Origin: Trochalopteron elliotii
Lineage: Eukaryota > Chordata > Aves > Passeriformes > Leiothrichidae
Direction of reading: 5' to 3'
Assembly (NCBI GenBank): GCA_024734555.1
Contig: JANPWX010000076.1
Coordinates: forward strand, 3,623,448 to 3,687,447
DNA length: 64,000 bases
Shown: positions 25,905 to 35,692 of the stretch, piece after piece
How positions within the stretch are numbered: the first letter of the stretch is position 1
Layout: each line of letters opens with the position of its first letter
Notes under the pieces: generated by a model
Databases searched by the model: none
Seen by the model: the letters and a program-made list of their open reading frames with translations, nothing else
Told to the model about the DNA's origin: nothing
Position numbers and translations under genes: made by a program

Positions 25905-27592
25905 TAGTGTTAAGAGAGTCTGTGAGGGGGAATATTCTTATCAAGGATGAAGAAAAGGCTGAAGTACTTCATGCCTTCTTTGCCTCAGTCTTTAACAGAA
26001 TAACTGGTTATCCTCAGGGCAACCAGATCCTGGGCTGATAGACAGGGATGGGGAGCTAAATAGACCCCCTGTAATCCAGGAGGAATCAGTTAGTGGCCTG
26101 AGCCACTTGGACACACACAGGTCTGTGGGGCTGGATGGGATTCACCCAAGGGCACTAATGGAGCTGGAGAAGAGCGCACTAAGCCATTCTCCATCACTTA
26201 TCAGCAGTCTTGGTTAGTCAAGGACATCCCAGTTGACTGGAGGTCAGCCAGTGTGATGCTATCCACAAGAAGGGTCAGAAGGATGATGTGTCAGCCTCAG
26301 TGCCAGGGAAGGTAATGGAACAAATGTTTGAGTGCTGTCTTGCAGGACAACTGTAGCATCAGGCCCAGCCATATCAGTTTAGGAAAGGCAGGTCCTTCTT
26401 GACTGACCTGATCTCCTTTTATGACCAGGTGACTTGCCTAGTGACTGAAGGAAAGGCTTTGGATGTCGTCTACCTGCTCTACAGTAAAGCCTTTGACACT
26501 GTCTCCCACAGCATTACCCTGGAGATGTTGGCAGCCCATGGCTTGGACAGAAGCATTCTTTGCTGAGTTAAAAACTGGCTGGATGGCCGGGCCCAGAGAG
26601 TGGTGGTGAATGCACCTATATCCAGCTGTCAGACGGTCACTACTGGGGTTCCCCAGGGATTAGTATTGGAGAGGGTCCTGTTTAATATCTTTTTTGATGA
26701 TCTGGATGAGGGGACCAAGTGCACCCTCATTAAGGTCACAGACAACACTAAGTTGTGCTGCAGTGTTGGTCTGATGGAGGGCAGAAAAGCTGTGCAGGGG
26801 CATCTGGACAGGCTGGGTTGATTACTGGAGGCCAGTGGTGTAAGATTCAACAAGGCCAAGCGCCAGGACCTGCACTTGGGCCACAACAACCCCAGGCAGC
26901 ACTACAGGTTGCAGATGAAGTGTGTAGAAAAGGGCTCAGTGGAAAGAGCTCTGGGGGTGTTGGTTGACAGACCACTGAACTTGGGCCATGTGTGCCCAGG
27001 TGGCCAAGAAAGGCAAAGGCATCCTGGCCTGTACCAGCAATAGTGTGGCCAGCAGAACCAGGATAGAGATTTTCCATCTGTATTTGCCATTGGTGAGGTC
27101 ACACCTCAAGTGCTCTGTCCAGTTCTGGGCCCCTCACTGCAAGAAGGACATTGAGAGGCTGGAATGAGTCCAGAGAAGGACAGCGAAGCTGGTAAGGGTC
27201 TGGAGAAAAACTCCTATGAGAAGCAGCTGAGGGAGCTGGGGACATTTAGCCTGGAGAAAAGGATACTCAGGGCAGACTTTATCACTGTTTATAACTACCA
27301 GAAAGGACTATGTAGCAAGGTGGAGGTCAGCCTCTTTTCTCTGGCAACCAGCGACAGGACAAGAGGGAGCAAGCTGCTCAAGGGAAGGTTCAGGTTGGTC
27401 AGCAGCAAGAATTTCTTCACTGAAAGCAGTTAAGTATTGGAATAGGCTGCCCAGGGAAGTGTTGGAGTCACAATACTTGGAAGTGTACAAGAAATGAGCA
27501 CTTAGTGCTATGATTTAGTCGGTGGTGTGGTGTTAGCAAAACACCTCTAAGGTCTCTGAGGAATCTTAATGATTCTATGATTCTATGATTCA
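25905..27592 (+). mobile_element. CR1 retrotransposon, 1.7-kb 5'-truncated copy
   Basis: A long CR1 copy beginning inside ORF2 and running to the genuine 3' terminus. It starts just before 'DEEKAEVLHAFFASVFN', passes through the RT palm, the C-terminal part of ORF2 and the 3' UTR ('gaataggctgcccagggaag'), and ends in the octamer repeats 'attctatgattctatgattc' at 27571-27590. CR1 inserts are normally 5'-truncated and end in such repeats without poly(A), so this is a standard insertion. Its start resembles the ORF2 start region of the copy at 52330-55008, which suggests related subfamilies. Many stops and frameshifts show it is long dead. Confidence 0.95.
25919..27435 (+). pseudogene. CR1 ORF2 remnant (reverse transcriptase, C-terminal two thirds)
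   Basis: In active CR1 this protein reverse-transcribes the element RNA at the nicked chromosomal target. Recognisable blocks in order are 'KAEVLHAFFASVFN' (about 25960-26000), a 'GLDGIHPRALMEL' block (26130-26168), 'KAFDTVSHS' (26489-26515), '[14 protein letters not shown]' (26570-26611), '[16 protein letters not shown]' (26639-26686), then 'KVTDNTKL' where FADDTKL is expected, a 'FNKAKRQDLHLGHNNP'-like segment, and the C-terminal '[20 protein letters not shown]' (27233-27292). The catalytic FADD is replaced by VTDN and a stop interrupts the block before KNWLDG, so there is no activity. Endonuclease and ORF1 are absent because of 5' truncation. Confidence 0.9.
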
Positions 27593-29082
27593 ATATCTTC
27601 CTTTTCTCTATCTCATTGCAACTTTAGTTTTCTTTTGAAAGAAGTCTTTTTTGTGCATGTGTTAAACAATGTCTGTTTTGAGACATTCTTGTACATTGTG
27701 GTTTCAGCTTAATTTGGAAATTTTAACTATACAATGAAAAATATCAAATAGCTTTATAATACTTCCTTGTGGTTATACCTAATATTCCTGGCATTTAGAC
27801 AAAGATTCATAGTTTCCTTCTGCAATGTCACTTTCTGGCAAATATTTTACCTTAATATGTTAAAGTACAGTGGATTTGATTGTCTTGTAGTCTTAAAAAT
27901 AAAAAATAGCCCCCCCTCCCATCAAAATAGACAGAGATGGTAGGTAAAAGAGAGTAGACTTATATTTTAAAGCCTTTTACTAACTGAATTTATGAAGATT
28001 ATTAGTTTTGACTCTGACATACATCAGTGGGTTCAAAAGCAGCCCTTGTACTGTCTTCATAACTATATATAAATTATATAAATCCTGTATCAATGTACCT
28101 CAAGAGAGATGGCAGAGAATAGACATGGCAGTCATACTGACATCAGAACAACATCTGGGATAAATCTGTTGATACCTGTGAAATAATAAAGTTAGCAATG
28201 TGAAGCAGCAGCTTTGTCTCCTTGTGCATGGGTAGTCCTCAAAGGAAAATATCTGCAAGTTGAATCTCTGGGCATTTTCCTAATTCTCTCATGGCTGTTT
28301 TGAAACACTGGGGTAATAAAATGTGCCCAGTAGCTTGGCACTATTCATCATCCAGACGGTGTACAGTTGGGAATAATATAGATTTGGTGCCCAAAAGCAC
28401 TGTCTGACTAAAATAGAACCTGGTTTCCATTCATCAAATTCTTAAAGCATTATCTCCCACTTACTGAGCAGGTGGGTGAAATATAGAAAAACCATGGCAC
28501 AATTTCCGTGGTAGTTGTATTTTTTGTTGTATTATAAATCCATATAAATCACTTTCATATCTCAGTGTGTCAGGAACAGGTGATAGTGAGACAGGTTGCC
28601 AGCACAGCCATTTGAACTTAAATTCCAGCTTTGCCACCATTCAATAAGGCACTATAGGAGCCAGGAAAGAAACCAAAGCAAGACTGGGAAAACAGATATC
28701 AGAAGCTGTGACTTCTTATGAATATTTGTCTTCAAAGTAGCAGAAAATTATTAGCGCACTTTTTGTTGATAACGAAATTCTCCAAACCAATAACATCAAA
28801 TTCTCCAAACCAATGTTTAGTAACAACATTTAATCTCTTCTTGGTTGGAATATGCAAGATGGAAGTCATTTTAAGCTGAAATATATTATTTGTTTGTAAA
28901 GACAGTAATTTGTAAAACTCTCAAGGTTTTTTTGGGTTCTGGTTTGCTTTTTTTTTTTACCTGTGTAATCACTTTTCAGCTCCAACTGCTGGTTTGCATC
29001 ATTGCACCCTGTAAAACTGTAACTTCCATGGGCCAAGTGCTTTCAGTAACACTTCAGGCCTTGTTACCTGTCCGCAGCATAA
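27593..29082. other. AT-rich non-coding stretch
   Basis: No transposon or exon recognised, apart from a small direct repeat at 28775-28814. Confidence 0.5.
28775..28814. repeat. Two-copy 17-bp direct repeat, period 23
   Basis: 'aaattctccaaaccaat' occurs twice, 23 bases apart, indicating a small tandem duplication. Confidence 0.85.
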
Positions 29083-29893
29083 CAGAATGACAGGTCAGTT
29101 GAGGTCAGAAGCAACCTCTAGAGGTCTGGAGTTGGTCAGGTTGTCCAACTCCCCTGTGCAAGCTGGGCCATCTACAGCAGGTTGCTTAGGACATGTCCTG
29201 CCAGATTTTGAATAGCTCAAAGAATATATGCAGGCATCCTCTCTGGACAACCTATGCTGGTATTTAACTATCCTCATCAAACAGAGTTTTCTTCCAATGT
29301 TTAAATGGCATTTCCTGTATTGCTGTTAAGCCCATTGCTTTTTGTTCTTTCACAAGGAACCACTGGGAAAAGTCTGGCCCTATCTCCTCTACTGACTCCA
29401 TCAGGTATTCATATACACTGATAAGATGCTCCATGAGCCTTCTGTGCTTGAGCTTCATCTCAGGTCTCTCAGTCTTTCCTCCTATAAGTGTTCTAACCAC
29501 TTTGTCATCTTTGCTGGACTTGCTCCAGTACATCTGCATCTCTCCCACACTGGGCAACCAAGACTTGGACCTGATAGATGTCTCACCAGGGTTGACCCAG
29601 AAGGGAAGAACATCTCTCTTGAAGTGCTGGCAGTGCTCTTCCTAATGCAGCCCAGGATACTACAAGGTTGCTGGCTTATATTTAATCTGTTGCCCATGAG
29701 GACCACCAGGTCTCTTTTTTTAAAGGCTGCTTTCCAGATAGTCAGTCACCAGGTGCAAGGGGTTATTTCTTCCCAGGTGCAGAACTCAGCACTTTCACCT
29801 GCTGAACTCCGTAACGTTCCTATCAGTCCATTTATACAGCCTATTCAGAGTCCTCTTACTGGCAGCACAATCCTTTGATGTTATCAACCATCC
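29083..29893 (-). mobile_element. CR1 retrotransposon 3' fragment, antisense (~0.8 kb)
   Basis: The plus strand is a reverse-complemented CR1 from its 3' end leftmost to the RT C-terminal region rightmost: 'acagaatgacaggtcagttg', 'ggttgtccaactcccctgtg', 'tacagcaggttgcttaggac', 'ttgaatagctcaaagaatat', 'gaaccactgggaaaagtctg', 'cagtctttcctcctataagt', 'gttgacccagaagggaagaa', 'cttcctaatgcagcccagga', 'gaccaccaggtctc' and 'agcacaatcctttgatgtta'. The 'tagcaccactgagaagagtctg' block of the consensus is diverged here. This is a different CR1 subfamily from the copy at 25905-27592. Open frames of up to 150 codons on the plus strand are antisense shadows. Confidence 0.92.
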
Positions 29894-30670
29894 CTCAAGG
29901 ATATTTATCAGATGAAAATTTTAAAGCTAATTTCTGTAAGTATTCCTGTATGCAACTTTTTTTTTTTTCACATGAACAGTCACAATCATAAAACTGAATA
30001 GCTTTCATTCCCCCCAGTGGGCAACACAAAAGGAGCATTGTGCGACTATTTTTTAACGTTCTGACAGACAGCCACAATGGCAACTGCCTTGTTCTCCTGT
30101 TTTAACTATTAATCACCAAGCTGTGAGATGCTCTTCCATGGATTTTTCCCTCTGTCTTCTCATTCAGCAGGAGTATTTGCATCAGCTATACGTTTTCCCA
30201 TTCTGGATGAATTCACTCCAGTTTCTATAAATATCCCCAGTGCTCTTGGTACGTGCATGTTCTAGTGATACACGATTGTATAAAGCCTCTATCCAAGTAT
30301 ATTAAAAAACATAAAAATGGAACACATATGAACACCTTTTCCTAATTTTTTACTAAATAGAAGGTCAGAAAATCAAAAGTCACCTGATTTACATTTCATA
30401 CTGTCTTTGATTAAAAGTTACCTATATACAAAGAATTGCCTCCAGACATATGAACAAGTTCTATACAAGCCCTATAACTGAAGTTTGCCAAGCCATGCTC
30501 TTGCCATGTCTCATCCATTAGGTATTTCTGCGTTGCTTTTTTGGTGGTGGTTCTGTGCTCTCTATAGGGATAATCTTGCTTTCCCATCACTTCCACAGTA
30601 TAGAGGAGACATAATTGCAAGGATTTCAGTAGAGATACTTCTGATTCATCCTACCACCAAATTACTGCTG
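29894..30670. other. AT-rich non-coding stretch
   Basis: Nothing recognised. It includes a T-run at 29959-29970 and ends at the target site of a solo LTR. Confidence 0.5.
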
Positions 30671-30675
30671 TTAAG
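30671..30675. repeat. Target-site duplication TTAAG, left copy
   Basis: Identical to the five bases immediately after the LTR at 31150-31154. Confidence 0.85.
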
Positions 30676-31149
30676 TGTCCTGGTCCCAGATCAGCAGGAG
30701 AGGACATGGCCAAGATATTGTGTTGACACCACATTACATCATTGCTGGGATGGGGGAGGGAGAAGAGACTCTCTCACTTCTGGGAAGGACAGCAACCTTT
30801 CCTGGTGGAACAAAGCGTGGCAGGGTGGGGAACCTATTGCCCATTGTTCATTGTCTTGGGCTGTGCAGTGAGCATTTTTGCATGATAATAATTCCCTCTT
30901 TTTAAATATTTTTTGTTATTAATATTTTTTTTTACTGTTCATTTTCTTGTCTCATTGCTGTTTCCAGGAAATTGTTCTTATCCCAATCCATGATCTTTGC
31001 CTTTTGTGCCTCCAATTCTCCTCTCTGGCTACTGGTGGAGGGGGAGGAAGAAGCAGGGTGGGGTGGGTGATGAGTGAGTGATCAGCAGTGTAACTTGGAA
31101 GATCTCAGTGGAAGAAATAAATCGGGAGTACCATTCCTAAACCACAACA
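30676..31149 (+). mobile_element. Solo LTR of an avian ERVL-like endogenous retrovirus, with 5-bp TSD
   Basis: The 474-bp block begins 'tgtcctggtcccag' and ends 'cctaaaccacaaca' (TG...CA). It carries the avian LTR phrases 'gttcattgtcttgggct', 'tcattgctgtttccagg', 'aattgttcttatccca' and 'ccttttgtgcctccaattct', which mark the R/U5 side of a plus-strand LTR. It is flanked by a perfect 5-bp duplication TTAAG (30671-30675 and 31150-31154), as expected for ERVL-type integration. No primer site or internal region follows, so it is a solo LTR left by recombination between two LTRs. A G-rich segment with four G-runs lies at 31038-31067, and an AATAAA near 31115 is close to the 3' end. Confidence 0.9.
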
Positions 31150-31154
31150 TTAAG
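31150..31154. repeat. Target-site duplication TTAAG, right copy
   Basis: Matches 30671-30675. The pair defines the LTR edges to the base. Confidence 0.85.
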
Positions 31155-31897
31155 CCCCGAATTTCACTTACAAGTAAACAATTTCCATGAGGTTTTAATC
31201 TACCTCTAGCTAAAAAGCAAATTGCTGTACGGAAAAAGGGTAGACAGTGTTTTTTAATGATTTTATATTTTTTTTCATTTTTCTTTCCAGAAATGTCATG
31301 GATTTGTCATGGATGGTTGTTACTCTAGTAAGGAAATAGCAAATAGGAGAATATAAGGTAAACAGTTTCCAAAATAAAAATGCTGTAGGCTTTTTTTTCT
31401 CAGAAAGCAATTTTAATGTAATAAATGTATGTATTTTTGTCACCTAAGTATGTAAAATGATGGCTTATTAGTTTATAAATTCTCCAAAAGTTTTGCAGTT
31501 TTCTGCCTTACAGTCATGACTTGCTATTTGCATTTTGAATTGAAAAATACCATTTTACATATCTAGCAATACCATACGTATCTGCTGGCACTGAATGCAA
31601 TTGGATATATGGGCATATAGAGAGCCAACAGATTTATTCCCAATTATTTGCTGATAATTTAGCAAAGCTTGAGCCACAATAACTTTTAACAAGAGTCTAA
31701 TTTTGAGAATCTGAGAAATCACATGCTTAATATTAAGCATAGGTATGAGAGCATTCCTGGAGCTGGATGTCACACCTTTTGTAGTTATATTCTGAAAGAA
31801 ATTAGAACTACTTTTTCCAGTTTTGTTTCTTTTCAGAAAAATAAAACAACATCTGTCTCCATTCAGTACTTTAAAATATTTTCTTTTAAACTATTTT
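31155..31897. other. AT-rich non-coding stretch
   Basis: Nothing recognised between the solo LTR and the SINE. Confidence 0.5.
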
Positions 31898-32034
31898 CAC
31901 AGAATCATAGGATATTCTGAGCTGGACGAGACCCACAAGGATCATCCAGTCAAACTCTTCAGTGAACGGTCCGCATGGGGATCAACCCCACGACCTTGGT
32001 GTTACCATTCTTTAGGCAAGGGAGCTAATTTTTG
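31898..32034 (-). mobile_element. tRNA-Ile-derived SINE with CR1 tail (TguSINE1-like)
   Basis: Read on the minus strand, the element starts with a tRNA-Ile-like head: 'ttagctc' (A-box side), 'taacaccaaggtcgtggg' and a B-box-like 'ggttgatcccc', ending 'atgcggacc' at about 31968. It continues 'gttcactgaagagtttgact', then 'ggatgatccttgtgggtct' and 'ctcagaatatcctatgattc', which is a CR1 3' tail. This composite structure (tRNA-Ile promoter head fused to a CR1 3' end) is that of TguSINE1, known from zebra finch and passerine birds and mobilised by CR1 machinery. Internal small deletions, including the loss of one base in the B box, show an old copy. It is not a functional tRNA gene. Confidence 0.93.
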
Positions 32035-34222
32035 TAAACTCTAGCTTCTAAGGAACAAAAGGCTATGTTATTCCTTTCTGAAACAGAAATGTTTACAATT
32101 GAAGATTGTAAAGAAAAAAGAGTGAATTCTGTGAAATACTGAGTAATAAATTTCATCTGTGCATATTTAGTATGCTGGATATATATATGTATAAATATAA
32201 TTATCTTTAGAAAAGTTTGCACCAGGCATATTGACCTAGGAATCTGGAAGCCATTAGATACTCCTAGAAGTTGCATTTTGTTAGAAGAAGATATTGGAAA
32301 GTTTGTCTCTGGTAACCTTTTTTTTGCAGCTTTCTTGTGTATCTAAAGAAATCAATCACTGTAAGCTTCATTTAAGAAAACATTTATGTATTTCTTTCAA
32401 ATGTTATTGTCAATTATAATGCTTTACAACTTAGGTTTTGCCTTGAAGCATGTCCTAGACATCAAAGGGTGAACTGACAATGTGAAATGTGGGAAAGCAT
32501 CTCACTATTCCCATTAACAACAATAGCACTTTTAATTCTTCATTGATCACACTGAATATTTCCCCCTCAAGAGTCATGAAAGCCAAGAAACTTACCATGG
32601 GGGTGAAACCCTTATAATAGACTATTTAACTAGATTTTGACACCTGAAGAGAAAAGAAAATGAAATTTCAGGAGCTGTATTTAACTGATAACATGCTACA
32701 TTCCAAAGCAGGCTGTACAAGGATAAGCAGCAATGTTAGAAAAATGGTCCTAGAAGCAGTGGTTGTACAGAAAGATAAAATACAAAAGATAAAAGAAAGA
32801 GGTTGTTACCCCTGGGACTGGAAAGCGGCATTAAATTGCTGATGGCTAAACATAAGAGCAGTTATTCTTGGATTCCTACTCATAACAGGAGGGTCTCCTA
32901 AAGGAGCTTACTTTTAAAAAGTCAAGGAAAAGATAGAAAGCTAGGCAAGGAGGTACAGCAGCCTTTAATGATATCCAGAAAGGGGAGAAAGATAAAGTAT
33001 TCCTGCCAATCCATTATAGGTATATGTAGGAAGGATAAAGGTAAGTGGCAGTGAAGGACCTTTCCTGCAAGTAAATGTGTGAGGATGGGTAATGGCAACT
33101 CTGCTTTTGCAGTGTTTGGATAGAATGCTAGTCTTGTATTAATTAAAAGACACTTTTGTAGGCAGAATTTAATCCCAAAATTTCATCTACATCTTTTGTC
33201 TACATGCTCACTGCATATTCAGCCTGCACATTCTCAGCCATATCAGCACAAGAACCCCTCCTTTCAGAACCTCTCCTTTAATGCATCACTTCTACCTTAT
33301 TGCAACAATTTACTGAGTTTTCCTCTTAAAATGGCACCACATATATCTTTTCTTTAGGCAATAGTAGTCTGTTCTGTTTTATTTATATTGTTTTATATTT
33401 AGTGTTGATACTTATCCTTCTGAAGTTTTTTTTATGTACAGCCATCTAAAAGTTGCTATCAAAATACATATAGATGATCACATGTACACATTGACATAAT
33501 TCAAATTTAAATGTAAGCTTAAGGTCCAACACCTATGTTTAACCTAATAAAACGTGCTCTTACTTTAAATCTCAAAGATCTTGGAATTAATGGGAAGATT
33601 TAATAACAGCCTTAATGACCAGATTAAAGGTCATTTAAAATAAAAACTGCCTGAAATGAAACTTATGTATTCCATTAAAACAAAATAAAAATGTCAAGTT
33701 ATGAGTGTAGAAAATTCCGAATAGCTCTTGGCTAATTTTGAAGGTAGAGAAATGACACCGATACAATAGTAGTTTTATTTTGAAGTTTCTTCTAATGTAT
33801 GGATTTAAGTTTTATGCTGGAATGCTGTATCTAGTGCACAATCAGTAAAAAATACAGATGTATACCTCTCCATTGTTTCTCAGCAAGATAATCACATCCC
33901 AAAATTTAAGACATCTAATTCAGCTGCTTGGAGTCACCTGCTGACTCTATAAGAACCAAAGATTTCTTTCATATATTCTTCATCACACTCTAATGAAACA
34001 CCTGAAATGAGTGACAAAAATAACTTCACTCTTTGGCTTGATTCAGCCAATTTTAAAAAGTCAGTGAAATACCACCAGAAGTACTCAAGAACATAACTAG
34101 TTTGCTTCAACCACACTTGCTTGTTCTGTGACAAAATTTGCTCTTGGAATTATCCTAATTGTGAAAGTATATGAAATATGTGAGGGTTTTTTGTTTTGGT
34201 GGGTTTTTTTTGTTTTTTTTTT
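32035..34222. other. AT-rich non-coding stretch
   Basis: No transposon or exon recognised. Ends in a T-rich run that abuts the assembly gap. Confidence 0.5.
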
Positions 34223-34322
34223 NNNNNNNNNNNNNNNNNNNNNNNNNNNNNNNNNNNNNNNNNNNNNNNNNNNNNNNNNNNNNNNNNNNNNNNNNNNNNN
34301 NNNNNNNNNNNNNNNNNNNNNN
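34223..34322. other. Assembly gap, exactly 100 N
   Basis: One hundred N, the conventional placeholder for a gap of unknown size. The left flank is a GTTTT/T-run and the right flank begins 'gggggaggg', so the missing piece is probably low-complexity or G-rich DNA that failed to sequence or assemble. Open frames containing X that span it are artefacts. Confidence 0.99.
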
Positions 34323-35621
34323 GGGGGAGGGAAACTTTGGATTTTTTAAAAGGTAATCCAGTAAAACAGCATTATATTCATGTGACTATCCTCTTCTTTA
34401 CCACTTTTTAACAGTTAAAAAATTACTTTTTCCCTAAGAGTGTGCAGCTCTTCCAAGTTTCTGCAAAGGCAGGTGTCTGACTCAAGGACATGATGGATTG
34501 GTTTATTCTTGGTTTTAGGTGAAAAGTTCCTTTTTTTTTTCTCCTTTTCCTGAATAAAATTCTGTTTCCACTGAAGTGTGATGATTTTAGCTCAATGATT
34601 TCACCTTCTGTGTTTAAAACATATGTTGAATTTTGCTCTCAGTTCAAGAGTCAATACTTCCACTTGATTCCTCTGGGATGAAGACAGAGCTCAGTAGCTC
34701 AATACCTAATTCTTTCCCTGATAGTAAAATACATTACTCAGACAATGGAGTTTTCATCATCAAACCATAAACAATTCAGCTGAGCCACATAGGAATAAAA
34801 ATGTTATTTTTTATTTTGGCACATACTCTACAAACAGTTCCATTATTTTTGTCACATATACAGGAAAGAATCCCTGTATGGATACAAAATAAATCATCTC
34901 TATTAGGTAATCAAGATGGAAAGTTGATACTGTTCTTGTTTTAATCAATCCATGAAATGAAAGCGATTATAAACCACACCAGCACAATGTATCCCCATGA
35001 GCCTCTTGTAATTGGGATGATCATTTAATTGGCACATTCTGTTTCCACTGGGATATGCTGTTTAAGAGGGATCTAGTTTAGTCAGCAGTTGCAGGGCTTG
35101 TTATATGATCTCCTCAGCTAATATTACTCACATTGTGATGAAAAATGAAAAAGATGTATAGACTATTCGTCTTTATTTTGTCAACTGCTCAAACTACAGG
35201 AGCTTTTCTTCTCATACTGAGCTGAGGAAAAAAAAAGGCAATTATGCTGTTCAGAAGGAACGTACATTTTTCCACTGTGTTAAAAGGATCAAAGGAAAAT
35301 TCTTCAGTAGAAGAATTCTGTACTCTTATGCAGTACAATCGACATAGCTGTATGGCAGAGAGATGAACAGTGAGAAACACAAAGAAAGGGTAATATAAGA
35401 AGGAAAATAACTGAAAAATAAATCATTTAAAGTAAGTAGTGATTCTTGCAAATAGATTTGGATTTACTTATTTATTAAAAATATAAATAAAAATTTAAAT
35501 TTATGGACATAGCAGAATCTATTTTAAATATATTTCAAGAATTATGTCAACGGCTTAGTATGAAATTACTTGTTCTTTTTCTCCTAGCAAGGTGGGTAAG
35601 GAGGTCTTAGCATAAACAAGC
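34323..35621. other. AT-rich non-coding stretch
   Basis: Nothing recognised. Confidence 0.5.
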
Positions 35622-35692
35622 TCACCTGTTCATTGCAGAGGGGTGGGACTAGATGACCTTGAAAAGCACCTTTCAACTCTTCAGTTTTCAAA
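35622..35692 (+). mobile_element. CR1 3' tip, short fragment
   Basis: 'cagaggggtgggactagatg' followed by 'accttgaaaagcacctttca' is the characteristic end of a CR1 3' UTR ('ggggttggactagatgacct..'). The terminal octamer repeats have decayed to 'actcttcagttttcaa'. Only about 70 bases are recognisable. Confidence 0.75.

Noticed and set aside
29426..29878. 150-codon plus-strand frame
   Set aside because: Antisense reading of a minus-strand CR1.
31965..32034. tRNA-Ile gene
   Set aside because: The tRNA-like part has deletions in the D-arm to anticodon region and in the B box, and is fused to a CR1 tail, so it is a SINE head.
34128..34411. Open frames across the N gap
   Set aside because: They exist only because N was read as an unknown residue; the gap has no known length or content.
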